In this document: positions 1 to 12,991 of the stretch, piece after piece | Position numbering within the stretch: the stretch's first letter is position 1 | How the letters are laid out: each line of letters opens with the position of its first letter | NCBI GenBank assembly: GCA_038049695.1 | Contig: CP142453.1 | Location: 2,249,501 to 2,313,500 of the forward strand | Direction of reading: 5' to 3' | DNA: 64,000 nt | DNA from: Cinnamomum chago | Taxonomy: Eukaryota; Streptophyta; Magnoliopsida; Laurales; Lauraceae | Notes under the pieces: model-generated | Told to the model about the DNA's origin: nothing | Databases searched by the model: none | What the model saw: only the letters and a program-made list of their open reading frames with translations | Program-made: the position numbers and the translations under genes

Positions 1-539
1 AGGCAATGCTCCAAAACACACAGTGACAGTCAGATCTTACACTTACTATTTTACATCTAAGTGCAATAGTGCATAGATAAATCTCATACTCAACAGTAAT
101 CCACTGCATGTCAAGAGAGAAAAGGATAAGAACCAAAAAGAAGAAACAGATGAGATTAGGGTTTTGATTGGAATCACGAAACCTTCCAAAAGGATGGATT
201 CATCGATTGGAACCGATACCTTTAACGCCACCGTTATGTGATATAAATAGTAGAGACCAGCTGTGATCCGGGTGCACACCTACGCACCCACTTTCTCAAA
301 ATGGGTGCAGACCCACTTTCTAAAATCCGATCGATACGTGCAACTTACTGTGGCGCCATATCTTCAAATCTTAATTCGACGGGGCCCATACTTCAATCTG
401 CAAACATCCAAACGGGCACAATGTAATTAGCACAATCTTATACATAATAAATAACACGCATTAGTCAAGTTATCGGTCATTTTGTTATATCTTACTATCT
501 TAGGGTGGGACCGAGGATATATGGTTGGATTTTTTTTTC

Positions 540-1054
540 AACGGGAAATTTTCAAATAAGTCCTTAAGTTTTTACCTTATTTTAAAAAATGACATAAATT
601 TCAAAACGTTACAAATTAGTTTATAAGTTTTCCAATAGATTTTTAATTAAGAACGTCCGTCCATTTAAAGGTATTTTCTCGATATTTTTTTCCTAGTTTT
701 TTTTTTAATACCTAATTTACCTTTCATTAAGAGCCATGACACGGTTCCTTCAATCAATACATACAATCAATCGTCGTGGGATCTTTGATTGTCCTTGATC
801 ACTAGGAGGACACCGATGAATGAAATAAGGAAAATATGAAGAAAGTGAATGAGAGTTTTATTTCAATGAATGGTATTTTGCGTATTTTTAAAAGATCGAG
901 GGAAATAATTTGCTGAAAATAGCTTTAAATAGATGAATGTTCTTAATTGAAAATTTCCTGAAAAACGTAGGGACTATTTTCAAAATTTATAAAACTTGTG
1001 TCCTTTTTTTAAAAATAAGATAAAAACTTTATGCCTTATTTGAAAGTTTTCCTT
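540..1054. mobile_element. Foldback MITE-like element with arms of about 135 bp
   Basis: The segment 540-670, read forward, pairs with the reverse complement of about 915-1054. Both arms carry the same order of short blocks, for example a TTTCAAATAA block near the outer end and a TTAATTAAGAAC-like block near the inner end. The arms are diverged, perhaps 75-80% by eye. No open reading frame lies between them. A clean target-site duplication was not found, so the superfamily is left open. Confidence 0.6.
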
Positions 1055-2471
1055 TTCCAACAGATAATCCCTGCTCCTTTTGGAATTTTTTTTTTCACCC
1101 TCAATAATTTTTTTAACTGGTTCTTATCTTGCATAGAAATTAGAGTCTAACTGAATTTTTGTTGCATAGAAGAAAGATGTTGTGGATTAGTCATCTGCAA
1201 TAATCACTTAGACTATTGCATGCTACCGGTGATATGATTGATTTAATTTCATGGTTTGAGTTTGTAACCCTCAAAACCCTTTGCATCAATATTACAAATA
1301 GTGCGCAAACTGGACTCAGTAGAGTAGGAATGCACAATCTTGAACAGATGGCAGATGTAAGACGGTAGAATAGTCATTTTTAAATGATACATGTGGTGAG
1401 CACAGTGACCTAGGTTTTTTTTTTCCCCCCAAATTTGAGGGAGGTTTCTAAAAAATATGAACATTTTAGGGGTTTTTTTTAGAATTAAGAGAAAGTGTAG
1501 GGGCTTTTATAGTCATAAAAATAATAATGATCACAGATTTTTTATCAATGAAAATAATGATCACAGTTTTTTTTTTTTTTATCAATGAATTGATTGTGTC
1601 TAAACGTTCCTAAGTGTTTTTTTTTTTTTTTTTTTTTTTGTACGCCTTTCAAAAAGTTCCTCACTGCACATTCATGAAACATTAAAGTGAAAAGAAGAGG
1701 TGATTTTTGAAATTTTATACTTTTTTTCTAATACCCCTTGCTTTTTTTAGTCTCTTAAAATCACCTCTCCGTTTTTCTGGTTTTTAGAGTTCATATGGTT
1801 TATAAAGAGAGAGTTGGCAATAAAAAATTAAATAAATAATAAATAATAAATAAAGAAATCAATGGTCAGTTGATATGATTGTGAGGCATGTGAGGACCAC
1901 TAGTGTTATTAGATGATGATTAACCATGTACTAATCATTGGACCCATTGGCTTGGGTGAGACCATTGATGTAAAACAGTTTAAAGTTAGGCTCGGATCGG
2001 GTTGTGAGCCTAGCTGGTTACATATTATAGGCTCAACTGTGGCACAAGTCTAGAATATTAAATGGTGCATGATGTCACTCTGTAACTTAATTTGAAACAA
2101 TGTTTGGTCCATTAGTCTGCCATCAAGATCCCATCCTTTCACTCTCAAAGTGATGATGTTGAGACAGGATTCTGTAGCATGTTTAGGCAAGTCATCCAAA
2201 CCTGAGTTTCCCTCCTTAACATCCTCACTCATTAGAGATCCTTCAAATCCATCATGGCACCTGCATTTTAAAGGTCTTGCCACTGGACTTGAGTAAAATC
2301 AATGCTTGTACATGAATGGAGATTTATGGCACAAGAGCTATCAATACAAATACAATTACTATATTTGATTCTCAGCTTGTTTCAATTCAATTGGAAAGTG
2401 TTTATATATATTTGGTTTGAAATTGTCCTTTGAGCCCTTATCTCATCTACTTCATTGCTCACTACAATTTT

Positions 2472-2651
2472 TGTGACACCCCGGAGTCACACATCGACTG
2501 TAAAGAGGAAAGTGAATGGGGTTATATGTAAGAGTTTACACTCTTACCTTGCATAAGGCCTTTTGATGGGTTAAGGCCATCAGAAGCAAAACCATGAGGC
2601 CCGTGGGCCAAAGCGGACAATGTCATTGATGTGGGACTCCGGGGCGTCACA
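2472..2651. mobile_element. 180-bp element with 25-bp terminal inverted repeats
   Basis: The left end TGTGACACCCCGGAGTC matches the reverse complement of the right end (TGTGACGCCCCGGAGTC), and about 22 of the first 25 bases agree. The element is flanked on both sides by AATTTT (2466-2471 and 2652-2657), a likely target-site duplication. It has no coding capacity. It could be a MITE. It also starts TG and ends CA, so a solo LTR from a very small TRIM-type element is an alternative. Confidence 0.65.
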
Positions 2652-3309
2652 AATTTTATGTTCCTTCAACATGGAATATCAGAGAATTTTGCATTATTTA
2701 GAACCATGTTAATGAATGTCAAAATAAAATAAAATTCATCAACTTATTTTCAGCACACAGCACATGAAAGATTTCCAAACATCCATTTTGATACTAGGCC
2801 CTAAATTCAATCATCATTAATTGCTGAGGCATCTAGATCGAAATCGAGAGAAGGGTAGAAGGAAGTTTCAAAAGGAATTGTTCACTTAAAAATAGTTCAC
2901 AAATTTTATAGCATCCGATTTATCAAATCAATTTCTCAGTACCTTTTTGCATAGCTGCAAAAGAATCAAGTAAATAATTTTGCTATGCAAGTGTCAGCAA
3001 AGTAACATCTAGCATATGTATCTGAGTAATGGTAACATTTTAACACTACATGTCACTCATGATGCATCATCCAATTTCTTACAGGATTGTGTATATTGCT
3101 GTTACAGTTCATACCAAAATGTTGTGCTTACAAGTTGTGCTCAAACACAGAAAAAAAATTCTGTAATAAGATTTTCTAAAGAATACATACTGAACACACA
3201 GAAATACAGACAACGGCTGGTCTCCTCTTCTCATGGCCATTGGAAAACCCTTTTTTTTAATGGTAAGCATTGGAAAACTTCAGCTATACAAAACAAACAC
3301 CGTGCCTAT

Positions 3310-6300
3310 TTAAAAGTAAATGTCGGTTTGTTTAGACTGTGCTTTGAGGTCCTTCAGTTTCTTCAATATGTTAGTGAAGTAGTCCTGCAAATATTTCTCC
3401 AATGTAATAATGTCTTTAGCATCCACTCCAAGAAGATTGTACATTTCAGTCATGGGAACTGAGAAAACAGTGTCACTAGACAGAACCTGGAGATGGAGAC
3501 AGACAAATAATGTCACTCTTTATCTTCTCTTCACCAAAAATTGACAAATCTTACTTTCCAAATCTCTTATCATCGACTGTTTCTGCTTGAAAAGGAAAAA
3601 GGAGAACTAATGAACTCATGCCCAGGTGTCAACAAGTCAAAGGCCTCAAGGGAAAACCGTGAATCTTCGCATTACATGGCAGTAGTGATAGTGGTTATAA
3701 TAGAGAATGCGTTGGTCGGATGGGAAATGTAGGATACATAGACAGAGGTGGGTGAATGGTGATGTATATAGGTGAAAATCCAACCCAAACCAGTCACCGA
3801 GATTGTCATCTAGCGGAACAAAACTAATGAACTTTGGAAAGGTTCTTAAGATTTCCATGGCCCAGGTTGCAAGGCTGCATGTTATGGATGGCAATATTGG
3901 CCTACACTCCTAGTCTGCCCCTTTTAAAATTGGCACTGGCTCGGGTGGGCCTCCGGCCTACTGTATGCATGGCAAATTGGTAGTGGAACAATGCTGGGTA
4001 CCATAAGGTTGAGCTGGGTTGCTAATTGGTAGAACCAAGTGTTGTACCATCAGGTTTGGCTGAGTTGCTAATAACAGTCAATTTGATGCTCAAGATTTTT
4101 ATGGCCCCAAATCACAAGCCACCTACTGTTGATGGATGGTGACCTCTTACCCACCCTACCTAGGTGTTCTCCTTACACACCCTACCCTGTGAGTTGGCAC
4201 TGGCTGAGGTGTGCCACACACAAATTGCTAAAGATTTTGGTCTTAGACCAGGCTAAAAGGCCTGACGGGTCCCCTATAAATTGGCACTGTCCATGTGGTC
4301 CACACACAAAAAAAAAAGCTAACTGGTTTTTATTAGAACCAGGCTAATAAGGTTGAAAATTACTGATACACTTGATGGCGAAAACCCCTAATCATGGCAA
4401 TTAAGTTTGGATATATGCATATTGCAAATACTGGATGAATGGAATAAGGCTTTGATAATAATGGATGAGATAGGGTTTTGATGATGATGATGATGACATA
4501 AATTCAATCACAAATAATCTTTGGCTATAAAATGCAGGAACAAGGGAGAATGACTCGGTTCCTTTTGTCCATGAGAGGGCCAAATCAGCAGTCTATGGCT
4601 GCACCTTGAAACCGTGGGTCTAATGCTTTCAGTAACACTTATCACAGCAAATGACATTGTCAGACAGTTGTTGAAGAAATAAGAGATTTGTCACCTCTGA
4701 AAATGCCAATCTGTCAGCAACATCATTTGTCCACTGGAAAAATCGAGTCAGCTGACGAGCGAACTTCAAGATTGAAACAGGGACTGTTGTTACATTTGCA
4801 TCTTGTCCCGCAAGTCTCTCGCACAATGTTATCACCTACAGCCCAGGAACAATGATGAAGAGGGAAAAAATTATATTAAAAAACGAAAGAATAGAATACA
4901 GCATCTGCATCGTGTTCAATGCAAGTGCCAAAATTCCCCCAATGCACACATATAGGGTGTTACAGAATGGGCCAAGTCATTTGAAAATGGCCCATCTGGA
5001 TGGTGGTCTGGTTTGGTGTACGCCTTAGAAGTCTTGTGGGACCCACCGGCTGGAGAAGCTGGGTTTTTTTTTTTTTTTTTTTCACTTCATTTTAGTTTTT
5101 GCTACATGGAAGATTCGAACTCACGCACTCTGGAACTCACACCCATATTAGTAACCAGCTGAGCAACAGCTGGGGACAAGATGCCAGATATGGTATGCAT
5201 TCTACAAGATTGACATCTGCACTCATGTAGAATGAGCCCATTTCCATGTGTGATATGAGAAGCCTTGTAGATATTGAAGACATGATTTCTGATTGGATTT
5301 TATACCCAGTTCTGTTAACTTTTGAGAGAAGAAAACATGATATCACAGAGTGAGTATCATATGTTACTGGGACAAAGGACCTTGGGCTACATTTAGAAGG
5401 ATTGAAGAGTGATGAGAACTGTGGCAAGATTTTTATATCCACAAAGTATTGCGATTTTTAAACATTCATCTCAGACACAAATTAATGATTTTAATATTGA
5501 ACAAATGTTCTGATAGAGAAAAAAAGTATTCTACAGAAATAACTTAAGTTTTGCAACACTTCCACCTTTACATTTCTTCATACACCAACAATGAAATATC
5601 AAGTGACGCATTTTAAACTTGCAGCACCCATGATCTAGCAACTTATAGCATAGAAGTAATAAAAATGTGACAAAAAAAATCTACCTCTTGGGATGTCCAA
5701 GCACGAGGTCCAGCAAATGTCAATAGCTTTTTGTTGATTTTCTCATTCCGTAAAGCTATAAAAGTCAATCGAGCTATGTCCTGGAAACAGAAGAAATCAA
5801 AGATGATGCCATATGGAAGCTTAATGGAATTTTAATCCCATTTACCTAACCTCAGCGAACAAATTAAGGAGTTGACTGAAAAGTGAGTTAAAGAACCTGA
5901 GTGTCCATGTAAGCTATTCGTGTTGGGGCATCAGTTCCCCACACGGACTTTTCCTCTAGTATTGGTACCGCATACTGCCCAATCAGACCCTGTAATTGTT
6001 GTGTTGTACATAGCTCATTAGTACTAAATGAATGTAAGTCTTGAGTCTTGACAACTTAGAATGAGGGCTCGTCATGATAACCTAGACAGTAAAAGAATAC
6101 TGCATGCTGACATGTATATTATACAATTAAAATCTAAAATGAAAAAATAATTGTTCAATATCAAAAACAAGAAAAATATTGTGCAAAGGGAATATGTATT
6201 ATCAATATTAATGGTCAAACATGAAACATTAAGACCATTTAATAAAAAAATAAAACAAAAATTGGAGTACTCAGGTCTCTCTAGATAACTTCCATCACAC

Positions 6301-9300
6301 TCACAACCAATCCATTGATGTCATGGATATTAAACAGTCATGAGAAGAGAGAGAGAAAAAAGAATATATATATATATATAGAATGGTAGCTAAATATATT
6401 GAATTTTAGCCATCAAATTGAATTCTCAGAAAGTATGCTAAAAGAAACAAATTTACAAGCCGAAAAAACTCTTGGATTTTCTTAATCCAATCAGCAAGAC
6501 GCAACAGGTATGATATAGTAACTGAACGCCATGAACATAGACCACACTTCTAATTATAGCCGTCAATTTGATTCAATATACATTTCTTTTTCCAACCAGA
6601 ATGGACCATTACTTCTCATTTTTTTTAAGTTCATCACAGAAACATTAATAGAAATTCTCTATGAAAATGAGACATAGATAACCCTCCCTTTATGTAAAGA
6701 GCAGGGAAAGCATGTTGTTGAAGGAATTGTTTTTCAAACTGGAATTGCCTAATTGCTGAAAAAATACATACGAATATACCTCAAAACTGTAAAAGAAATT
6801 ACAAGTTGAAGACTGGTGGAAACAGACATCCAGGACCAGAACAAGCAAAACACACCAGAACAAAATGATTTTGGTAAACAGATATGTACCTAATGAATTA
6901 AATATGAACATAACTCTGAAAAATATACAAAATTACAGGTCTATATTAAGATGTATCTATAATTAGAAAAAAGAGTAGCTAATTTTAAACATGGATATTT
7001 CTGGGCTAAGGGGAAAATGATTTCGTAAAATGGTACGGGACCAACAGACCAAGAAAGTTTAGAACCTGTTCCTAATACAGTACGAAAACAGAACAAAGTT
7101 GGCTAGGAAGCCTTTATTCGAGAATTAAGTAGTCAAGATATTGAACTCCCAAGTCCCAGCAAGCAAATCATCTCTGAAAACATAAGTTCAAGAAAATTAA
7201 ATTGTAAATGAAAGGAATCAGAAAAATGTGGATGACAGATTACCTGCATAAAACCACATAGGCGAATAATGATGTAAGTTAGACCTGAGTCTTGAAGAAA
7301 CTTCTCGGTGCAGTGCTTGATCTCCATTAAGGGAACTTCTGGATGTTTATCACAATTGTGGATGGAATAGAACACATACTTCTGAATTCCCATTGCCATT
7401 GCACATTGTATGAGAGCAACTTTTCCTTCCCAGTCTACCTAAACTAAATAACTAGATTAGAAAAGCTCAGTGCCCTATAACTAACAAGCACTTGACATGA
7501 ACCAATGCTTGATGAAACATGTGAAAGATAAGAACAACAATAATAAAGGAAAGAAACATAGATTGATATTTGATTGGTAAGGAACTAGGAATGATTTTAA
7601 GCATAGGTTAGCAGTATCTTTTTAAGACTCTAAAAGAATATTTGATATTTTTAAAAATTCAATCAAATCGTTTTTTGTAATTTAACAGTAAAATATAGCT
7701 CAGTTCATATTAGTGTTACTCAAGTAGAACTTAGCAAGTAGAAAAATCACACCTAAATATAGAAATTTAAGAAGAGGAATAACATGAGAGAGGAGATACA
7801 GCTTTGCATCAAGAAGACAACTGATAACATTAGATGTCTTCAGTTATCATGATGAAAAACTTTGCATCAAGAAGACAACTGATAACATGAGATGTCTTCA
7901 GTTATCATGATGAAATTTTACACTCACCATTAGAAAAGAGATTTACTTCTATATATGTTACAAAATGTATTAGGAGCATAGCACCTTTATTCAAGTCCAA
8001 ACAATTAAGCCGAGTTTTAGTTAAAATAGAATATTAGCACATAAAACAAAAGGTGCATCAACTATATAATGATTAAATGAGGAGCAGTACAAATTTTTTA
8101 TTCAATCATTGAAATAAAATAGTAATTAGTTAAGATGCATAAAGATATTTTAAGATTTAAAAATAGCGTAGGCCAAGCCATGGATGGATTAAAAGTGTAT
8201 ACCTAGTTAATTAAATACAAAACTGGCCCTGAAATTAGCCAAAACTACAAGTTTGTATTTGAAGCATATGAAATTCCCAAAGTACCATTAATGACATCAG
8301 CATGTTTATTACATGTCTACAACAAACTCTGTGCCTAATTTATAGTTGGATGTTCCTTGGCTAAGGACAAAAAAGGATGATGTGAAAATTGGAAATAAGG
8401 CTCAACACTTTTGAACAGTACATACAGTTCGAATAGGCTCTTCCGGCCGCCCTGTAGCACAGTCAATTACAGTATGAATGCCAACTAGAGTTGCAGGTAT
8501 CGTCTCTGGCTTTCTTAGATCAGCCTGCTCACATATGATTCCAAGTTAGCACACATCTTAACATGATATCTTTGTAGCAGTAAAGAGTCATTCAGTACAG
8601 TCAAGATGATAATAAATTTTCACTCAGCTCACAATTACCAATCTCCAAAAATATGAAGAACAATATCTTGCAAAGAAGACATAACAAAAGAAAGAATCAT
8701 AAGATGAAACTCGACAATAGAAATAAAATCAAGGTAAATAACATAATAAAATCATGGTAAGTTCTATACAGTTATGAAAAAAGAATCAAATCCCAAAATC
8801 AACAAAATTCAGAATTAGAATCATGGTAAGTCATGCACAATTATAAAATAACAACCAAATCACTAACGCATCAATTTAGAAAAGCAATCCTAGCAAATGG
8901 AGGAATCTGCCTACTTGACTACCTACTAATAAAAACTTTTAACCCAAAAACCTAAAAGTTTGTAGCCTCTTTGATAATTGCGGCATAAAGACTAGCTAGC
9001 TGCACCCGTTTCACACAATAATACAGTGACCATCGAAGTTTTAGCTGAAATAACATTTAAGAACAAACTGGAATGACAAGCACTCAAATGCAAAATATTC
9101 AATCTTTTGAACAGAAGGTTGCAAATAGACTATTAAAAAAAGACAAAAAGAAGGAAATATACAGAGAAGGCAAAAATCAGATGGCTGTGCATAATTTATC
9201 CATGGGAGGACAAGGCCTAATCAGCTCAATGGTCTATATCACCTCATTGTGGGCAGTACATGTACAGACTCATACTTAGCTTACTATGCATATCACAGGT

Positions 9301-11117
9301 GAAGGACCAATCAGAAAAATAAAAAGTGTGATGCATAAGAAGAAAAAACAAGTTAGACTGTATGAAATTTCAACAAGCTTGTAACTTCAAAACCTACATT
9401 GACAACTGTTGCACCCCAATCGCGAAGGAAGTCAGCAGGAGCTGGTCGGGGCCGTACAAGGCATCTAACATCATAACCTTCATCTAATGCTCGCCTGACA
9501 ACCTGCCGACCCAAAGTTCCAGTAGCCCCAACAACTAATATACTTGTAGGCCTAACAGGGGTCCCAGGAGCCATATTGGTAGCTACTACAGTCTGAGCAT
9601 TACATGTTACTGCTGGCGGCAACCAATGTCTGCCTGATAAACAATGGAGAAGAAAAGGTGAGAACATTACTTGATGATAGACAGAGTCAGTTAGATACAA
9701 GAAACAATCTGAAAGGGCCATATAGTACAGACTACAGTTAGATGAGGCAGTTAACACCAAAATAGTGGGCACTTTAATTCATTCATCCAGATCATTGATG
9801 ACCCATTGATCTTTTCTTATTGGAATATCCTAACCATACCATTACTCTCCTACAGAATAACGGTTATGAAGTGTTGGCACGTGGGCTGTGTGGCCCAGGG
9901 GCGGACCTAGGTTGGAGCGATTTGGATGGTTGCCCCAGGTTGGAATTGGAATCCCCATAGAGTTGAATGGGCCTAGGAGCATGCCCCACGTGTCTAAACT
10001 TGTCGCTCTACATATGTCTAAAGGTAGCCCCAAATATGTAAAGCTTCGTTGGTAAAAAAAATGAAAGAAAAGAAAACATAGCGGCAACACACCGCTCCCT
10101 CTTCTTTCCAAATCTCTTCGTGCCGATTGTCGATCGTGCTCCTCGTCGCCAATCCCTAGAGAAAGGATGGGTGTCCTCAAAATGTTCTTGTATTCAGTTT
10201 TTTCTTACACACCCACTCACCTTAACTTGCAGCGATCTCTATTGGGCATTGATTTTAACATATAGATTTAGTGAAACATAATAATGTGAGTTGGAGTATC
10301 CAAAATTAAGGTTAGAATCACTTTTTATCCATCCAATGCTTTTTGGTACTTCTGATTAACATCCTAGTTCCTAATCTCTTCATTGCCTAATCTTCAATAA
10401 TTATCATGCATCTAGTTGAATACCGCGAGTTGGACATTTTCTAAAGAAAAATTTGTAGGTGCTATTTCGTAATGTGAAAAAGTCTACCAATTTTTTTTTT
10501 TTTTCAAATGTTAAGTATAGCAAAATTTTAGCCCCACACAAATGAAAATCCGTGGTGGACCCCACATATGATGGGTCACATGACCTACAATTACCTCTAT
10601 TATTAAATAATCACAGAGAGACTATATATAACACCAAAATCAACTCTATGATTAAATAATTAGATTCAATAAAGTCAAAATGGGTCAAAGTGACCTTCAG
10701 TTCTCCAACACCCAATGATTACTCAAAAATAATTCAAAAAAATCAGGAACTAACAATAGCTCATCTTTCAATATTAAGATAAGAATTTGGGGAACAAACC
10801 CATAATTGGCAAAAGAAAATCCAACTTAACACATAGGATTACAAGGTAATAACACCCATAAAGTTATACAATTAAAGAAGAAGAACCCCAAGTGAGAATC
10901 TAAATTACAATTGCAAGCAGATAAAGTAGAGATGAAGATTTCTCTTGCCTTGAGAGGAATGGCGGAGAGTTGAGGCGAGGAGGAGATGGTCATGGAGGGG
11001 TGCTAACGTGCGCCTCCATGATAGAGAACGGAGACGGAGACGGAGACGGCGAGGGGAAGTGGCGAGCTGGGGAGGGGGAGTGGTGGCGGCGGCGGCGGTG
11101 CACCTCAATAATGCCAT
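3310..11117 (-). CDS. HCF244: HCF244-like chloroplast NAD(P)-binding protein (8 exons, 401 aa)
   Basis: Exons, 5' to 3' on the minus strand: 10949-11117, 9398-9633, 8426-8524, 7244-7438, 5897-5989, 5685-5780, 4695-4835, 3310-3486. They sum to 1206 nt with every junction in phase. The first ~56 residues are rich in Ala, Arg, Leu and Ser with few acids, as in a chloroplast transit peptide. A Rossmann motif GATGTLG lies at residues 92-98, followed by the family-typical blocks [38 protein letters not shown] and [19 protein letters not shown]. These match the HCF244 family of atypical short-chain dehydrogenases (NmrA-like). In Arabidopsis, HCF244 works at the thylakoid with OHP1 and OHP2 in psbA translation and D1 insertion into photosystem II. 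Length is close to the family's usual ~395 aa. The first intron appears to start GC, not GT: AAG|GCAAGA is the only nearby donor whose phase fits exon 2. The ATG at 11115-11117 is the only plausible start; the frame further upstream lacks an ATG. Confidence 0.93.
3895..4330. repeat. Degenerate dispersed repeat around an 'ATTGGCACTG' core
   Basis: Within intron 7 of the HCF244-like gene, at least three copies of a degenerate unit centred on TTGGCACTG occur (about 3930, 4193 and 4279), each followed by a GTGGnCC-like block. A fourth copy with the same lead-in is at about 62510, in an intron of the MATE gene. The unit looks like a decayed dispersed repeat. I cannot assign a family. Confidence 0.35.
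5064..5180 (-). mobile_element. tRNA-derived SINE in intron 6 of the HCF244-like gene
   Basis: Read on the minus strand, the element starts with a tRNA-like head. An A-box-like TGCTCAGCTGGTTAC (about 5152-5166) is followed some 40 bases later by a B-box-like GAGTTCGAATCTT (about 5110-5122). It ends in a pure A tail, seen on the plus strand as the T run 5064-5082. AGCTGGG occurs on both sides (5057-5063 and 5168-5174) and may be part of a target duplication, although the right copy overlaps the SINE head. The lack of a full cloverleaf argues against a working tRNA gene. Confidence 0.65.
7803..7913. repeat. Two tandem copies of a 58-bp unit
   Basis: Units 7803-7860 and 7861-7913 both start TTTGCATCAAGAAGACAACT and are nearly identical. 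They lie in intron 3 of the HCF244-like gene. No coding or structural role is visible. The near-identity suggests a recent local duplication. Confidence 0.85.
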
Positions 11118-12991
11118 GGCCTGCGGGCCTTGTGAAAATCTGTGCTCCCTCGGGCTTCTTCTTCGTTCTGGAGAAAAAGAGAGAGGACAGGTGAGGTGAG
11201 GAGTAGTCGATCTCAGTGCTGCCACGTCGTTTCTTCTAGCGGATCAGGCGTTCCTCCAGCTCAGCACACTCAAATTAAAACATAGAGCATAACATGGGGT
11301 CCATCTTAAGAAATTTGTGGCATGGGGCCCATTCAAAAAATATGATAGAGTAAATCTTTAAAATGATGATATAGGACCCACATTTAAAAATTATTACAGG
11401 GAGGACCAACTTTTAGAAATTAAGTATGCGGGACCCCACTCAAGAATTATACAGAGACCGCCTTTAGGAATTATGAGGCCACTTTTTAGAATTATGTTAG
11501 GCCCCGTCTTTAGAAATTGTGGTGCATGAATTGGAGTTTTCCTTTTGGGACAGTTTGGCAACTCTTCTGTAAAATATAATTGGATTATGATGGGAGTGTA
11601 TAAGACTCGGCCCCTTTGAGCAATTATGGCTTAAAGCCCCACCTTTAGAAAATTGAGGTTACTGAACTTTTGTCACGGATAATCCATTATCGCTCAATTC
11701 ACTGTAGGCCCATTTAGTTAGAGGCATTTTGGGATATGTTTGTTGAAAGATTTCAAACCATATGAAAAGGCAATTTGCCTTGTGAATTTCCTAAATTCAT
11801 GCATTCCAAATGCTCTCTTCTAGCATTTGAAATTCTTGCAATTTTCCCGGACATGAATTATGACTATTCTTCGAAACAAACAGGCCTTAGTAGGGAGCAG
11901 TTTTTCAACATGGACCTCCTATCTAACTGCAGTAGCAATTTGGATGAACGGCTGCCAAATTTACAGCTGAAACTCATCTATCCATTGTTATTGTCACACG
12001 AAAACAAATTGGTTATAAGATGCATTTCACTCGTGGTAGGAAACTCATGGCTTTGCTAGATCTTATTCTGCATTTCACTGACACCATACTACCTACCACA
12101 GAAAGGAGGCTGTTTTCTTCGTCGGTGCCCAGCTGGAGTCAGGCTTCCACACTATAGATGCCTGAGAGAGTGAGCTCTACAGTGGGGCTTAGCTATTGAA
12201 ATTTAAACCACTGAAAATCAATGCCTTCTTGTATGGATATGGTCAAATTGAGTTGATTCCATTGTAAGATTGAGAACACTGAAGGTAAAATTGAGAGAGA
12301 GAGAGAGAGAGAGATGCCTGATGCTCCCCTCTGATAGATAATGGGATGTAATCGCGTGCAGCATGGAAAATAAGAATAGTTTCCCCTTGGGCTTCTATAA
12401 CAAATAAGCCCCAATTTATGTTGATTCCGTTCCATTAACACACACTGGTATTTCGTAGCTGCTCGATTTTTATTATGACAAAGTCCTTTTCATTACCTTT
12501 CGCATCCACAGGGCCAGAGATCCCAGCCAAAATGTTGTCAAAAGTCACGCATAAGTCATTTTGACCTGCTCCAACAGAAGTCTTGAAACCATTTTGATCA
12601 AATAACAGCCCCCGCCAATTAGATTTTTCTTTTGATAAGATCTACCAAAACAAAAATCTACTCTCCACAGAATCCTTCATCACCAAATTGCATCCATTTT
12701 ACAACTGCACCCAGACCTGCCCTTTCCCTCAAAAACAAGTGCTATTCAACTAAAGAGCTTGCAACTTGCTTAAAAATTGGTATACAAGAAAGTTTGGCGA
12801 GAATACAGACAGCTCACCTTGATTCTTGAAGAAAACAAACTGTACAGCTATACAGCCCAAGCTTATGTACAGAAGGGTTAATTTGCATTGATGAAAATAA
12901 AAAAGGCTCTCTGATGATGCTAACCAACAATCTGGGGCCCGAGGAAGGTCCCAAAGAATTTGATAAAAGAATTAAGTCAAAATCGCCTTCA
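11118..12991. other. Spacer between the HCF244-like and O-fucosyltransferase genes
   Basis: The part next to 11118 must hold the promoter and leader of the HCF244-like gene; no clear TATA box was seen. A degenerate array fills 11285-11530 (listed separately). Bases 11700-11890 begin GGCCCATTTAGTT and end AAACAAACAGGCC, resembling a worn Tourist-type MITE, but the inner match is too weak to list. A (GA)n microsatellite is at about 12293-12315. The 3' UTR of the O-fucosyltransferase gene should occupy the last few hundred bases. No coding region is supported. Confidence 0.6.
11285..11530. repeat. Degenerate tandem array, about 30-40 bp per unit
   Basis: A loosely repeated unit of the form GGGnCCCAnnTTTAGAAATTnTG occurs about seven times. 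Each copy has a GGGACC/GGGCCC-like core followed by TTTA(G/A)AAATTAT. Copies are strongly diverged. A related array in the opposite orientation lies at 47205-47470. Confidence 0.5.

Larger units (their letters stand above)
1..3309. other. Left intergenic region
   Basis: No gene could be supported here. The longest open frames (about 70-77 codons, minus strand) resemble no family I know and are broken by homopolymers. On the minus strand, bases 120-260 hold a TATA-like stretch followed by a CT-rich leader-like run ending in a possible splice donor or acceptor. This could be the promoter of a minus-strand gene off the left edge, but that is speculative. Two small elements are listed separately (540-1054 and 2472-2651). 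Long T runs occur at about 1570-1581 and 1617-1639. The rest is AT-rich unassigned sequence, presumably also holding the 3' UTR of the HCF244-like gene just below 3310. Confidence 0.6.

Noticed and set aside
46..279. 77-codon minus-strand frame at the left edge
   Set aside because: It resembles no family I know and spans a TATA-like and leader-like stretch. It is probably non-coding.
9899..10555. Possible hAT-type MITE starting CAGGGGCGGACC
   Set aside because: No matching inverted end or 8-bp target duplication could be found. The best candidate at about 10548 matched only about seven of eleven bases.
10905..10948. Use of the GTAATT donor near 10913 for HCF244 exon 1
   Set aside because: It leaves two bases of a codon while exon 2 needs one, so it would shift frame before the Rossmann motif.
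12293..12315. (GA)n run as a regulatory element
   Set aside because: It is a plain microsatellite in a spacer and nothing ties it to a promoter.
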